From: Thermoplasmata archaeon
Lineage (GTDB): Archaea > Thermoplasmatota > Thermoplasmata > Lutacidiplasmatales > UBA184
Assembly (NCBI GenBank): GCA_021798415.1
Contig: JAJZGO010000034.1
Span: forward strand, 1-14,766
Reading direction: 5' to 3'
Length of the DNA stretch: 14,766 nucleotides
Shown piece by piece: positions 13,588-14,766 of this stretch (position 1 is the stretch's first letter; every line of letters starts with the position of its first letter). The notes below the pieces were generated by a model. The model was not told where the DNA came from and did not search any database. It worked only from the letters and a program-made list of their open reading frames with translations. Position numbers and translations under genes: made by a program.

Positions 13588-14525
13588 TTCGGACCGAGGA
13601 TCGGGGGCTCGGCGGCCGCGTACTCGGCCCATCGGGGGAGCGCGCGGCTGAGGTACTCGCGCTCGTCGGCGGTGAGGAGGAGGCGCGGGGAACCGAGCGC
13701 GACGTCGAGCGCCCGGTGGTCGGCGCGCACGATCGACTCGAGCAGGGCGTCGCGGAAGACGAGGTAGTTGTTCCGGCCGAGGTCGAACGGAGGCAGCCCG
13801 CCTAGGCGCGACCCGACGAACGCGAGCGTGAAGAAGCCGCGCAGGGCGACGCGTGCGAACCACGGTTTGCGCCGATTGAACCCCATCAGGTCGCGGACGC
13901 GATAGTTCGCCCCGACGATCTGGTCCCGTTGGACCGCGTACATGCGCGCGACCCGGCCGAGCCTCGACCCCCGAACGTAGCGCATCTGGCGGTCCACCGC
14001 GGAGATCGTCCGCGACTGCGAGTCGGGGCGGCCGGTGGGGTAGGCGATGACGCCGAAGCGTCGGATCACCCGCGCGTAGAGGTCGATGTCCTCGCCCCCG
14101 ACGAGGTCCCGCCAGCCCCCCACCGCGGTGACGGAGGAGCGAGGGAGCGCGCAGATCTCGGAGAAGAGCATCCGGTCGGTCGCGAGGCGGAGGTAGGCGT
14201 CGAGGAGCTGCGCGTACTCGCCGCCGTACGCGATCGACGTGTCGAACGGGACGATCGTCGCGCCGACGCTCGCCTCGAACGCGAGGCGGCGGCCGTGTCC
14301 GCGGTTCCGCTCCGTGTGGGGAACGAGGCGGACGCGGGCCGAGCCGCGCGCGCGCTCCTCGAGATACGCGCGGGCCCCGTCATCGCTCGGGCCGTCGGCG
14401 ACGACGATCTCGAACGGCCGGGCGAGCGCGACGCCGATCCGCTCGACGCTGTCGAGCGACGCGGGGAGCCGGTCGACCGTGTTGAGGTTCGTGGCGCAGA
14501 ACGACACCGCCGCGGGACCGGTCAT
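13584..14525 (-). CDS. Glycosyltransferase family 2 (GT-A fold)
   Basis: From ATG at 14525 the protein has 313 residues. The N-terminal GT-A half is clear: AAVSFCATNLNTVDRLPASLDSV (5-27), then FEIVVADGPSDDGARAYLEE (38-57) with the nucleotide-sugar Asp residues D44, D48 and D49. PFDTS (93-97) sits where the DxD metal site belongs and keeps only one aspartate. GGWRDLVGGEDIDLYAR (136-152) carries the ED pair that commonly supplies the catalytic base. The C-terminal third (FARVALRGFFTLAFVGS) is weakly hydrophobic and could touch the membrane, but there is no convincing transmembrane helix. The donor and acceptor sugars cannot be told. A TTG at 14555 would add ten residues, but a TATA-like patch lies over it, 25 bases before the ATG, so the ATG is preferred. 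The glycosylation role could concern surface proteins such as the neighbour, which is inference. Confidence 0.85.
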   Translation of the reverse strand: MTGPAAVSFCATNLNTVDRLPASLDSVERIGVALARPFEIVVADGPSDDGARAYLEERARGSARVRLVPHTERNRGHGRRLAFEASVGATIVPFDTSIAYGGEYAQLLDAYLRLATDRMLFSEICALPRSSVTAVGGWRDLVGGEDIDLYARVIRRFGVIAYPTGRPDSQSRTISAVDRQMRYVRGSRLGRVARMYAVQRDQIVGANYRVRDLMGFNRRKPWFARVALRGFFTLAFVGSRLGGLPPFDLGRNNYLVFRDALLESIVRADHRALDVALGSPRLLLTADEREYLSRALPRWAEYAAAEPPILGPK

Positions 14526-14545
14526 CCCCGGAGCGCGGGCGTCCG

Positions 14546-14555
14546 ACAAAATCAA
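14546..14555 (-). promoter_or_regulatory. TATA-like box of the glycosyltransferase gene
   Basis: The minus strand reads TTGATTTTGT, the only A/T-rich patch in the region, centred 25 bases upstream of the ATG at 14525. Confidence 0.45.
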
Positions 14556-14600
14556 GCTGACGGTCCGCCACCGGCTCCGTGCCCGGGCGCGACCGGCAAG

Positions 14601-14607
14601 CCATATG
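14601..14607 (+). promoter_or_regulatory. TATA-like box of the right-edge gene
   Basis: CCATATG is centred 28 bases upstream of the ATG at 14633, the same geometry as the other first genes. It shares the divergent spacer with the glycosyltransferase promoter. Confidence 0.45.
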
Positions 14608-14632
14608 CCCCCGGTCGGGCGTCCCGGGCCCG

Positions 14633-14766
14633 ATGAGCGAACCCGAACCGACCGCGGACGAGGAGGAGAGCGCGAGCTCGCCGACCCCCCGGCTCCTCGC
14701 GGCCGGGCTCTTCTGCGAGAACTGCGGAGAGCGTACCGGGCACCGGATCCTGCGGCTCGACCCGCG
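14633..14766 (+). CDS. Zinc-ribbon protein, N-terminal part
   Basis: The gene runs off the right edge and only 44 codons are visible. The start is acidic and disordered (MSEPEPTADEEESASSPTP). A short hydrophobic strand LLAAGLF then leads into CENCGERTGHRILRLDP. The CxxC followed by a Thr-Gly-His segment is the first half of a zinc ribbon, and the second cysteine pair would lie beyond the edge. Such small ribbons are found in many archaeal proteins of unknown function, so no role can be given. The ATG is supported by the TATA-like box 28 bases upstream. Confidence 0.6.
   Translation, partial: MSEPEPTADEEESASSPTPRLLAAGLFCENCGERTGHRILRLDP

Noticed and set aside
13588..13863. N-terminal extension of the 153-residue ORF into the glycosyltransferase region
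   Set aside because: The extra residues are an Arg/Pro-rich shadow of the glycosyltransferase, and codon character changes abruptly at 13587, where a GTG sits in a GTGA overlap.
1..14766. CRISPR array, insertion sequence, toxin-antitoxin or restriction system
   Set aside because: No regularly spaced repeats, transposase motifs, Cas proteins or paired small toxin-antitoxin genes were seen on either strand.

Overview
The window looks like a chromosome segment of a high-GC archaeon, most likely a Thermoplasmata-type lineage. The evidence is an archaeal glycerol-1-phosphate dehydrogenase (the enzyme that sets the stereochemistry of archaeal lipids), an archaeal-type leucyl-tRNA synthetase, a UPF0179 protein, a tRNA-Pro gene with an apparent intron and no encoded CCA, and TATA-like boxes about 25-32 bases before most start codons, as expected for leaderless transcripts. 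The surface-protein module EAGLPxGTxWS is, from memory, common in Thermoplasmata. The exact lineage cannot be fixed from this sequence alone.

Layout. Positions 1-220 (minus) hold the start of a secreted protein that runs off the left edge. Positions 311-2206 (plus) carry a HIT hydrolase, a MEMO/AmmeMemoRadiSam-B protein and a dCTP deaminase, tightly packed. Leucyl-tRNA synthetase (2250-5147, minus) converges on them and is divergent from queE. From 5257 to 7498 (plus) lie queE, egsA and a UPF0179 gene, followed by tRNA-Pro(UGG) at 7509-7617, whose D-loop is interrupted by about 34 bases. This first half is about 70-75% GC and is ordinary core-genome housekeeping: translation, nucleotide supply, tRNA modification and lipid backbone synthesis.

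From about 7618 to 13590 the composition falls to about 57-62% GC. This stretch is dominated by one gene of more than 5 kb on the minus strand. It encodes a secreted, membrane-anchored protein with a cohesin-like N-terminal domain, thirteen Asp-box (BNR) repeats, a second propeller-like region, PEGA-like segments, two tandem EAGLP modules and a C-terminal membrane anchor. At the far edge of the stretch is a 153-residue ORF whose end resembles the tails of some archaeal tyrosine recombinases. It overlaps the stop codon of a family 2 glycosyltransferase (13584-14525, minus), where high GC resumes. At the right edge (14633 onward, plus) a zinc-ribbon protein begins.

The most notable items are the tRNA-Pro D-loop intron, the low-GC block with a giant surface protein between a tRNA gene and a possible integrase remnant, and the consistent leaderless promoter geometry. 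No CRISPR array, insertion sequence or complete defence system was seen. I did not find a clear new multi-gene system.
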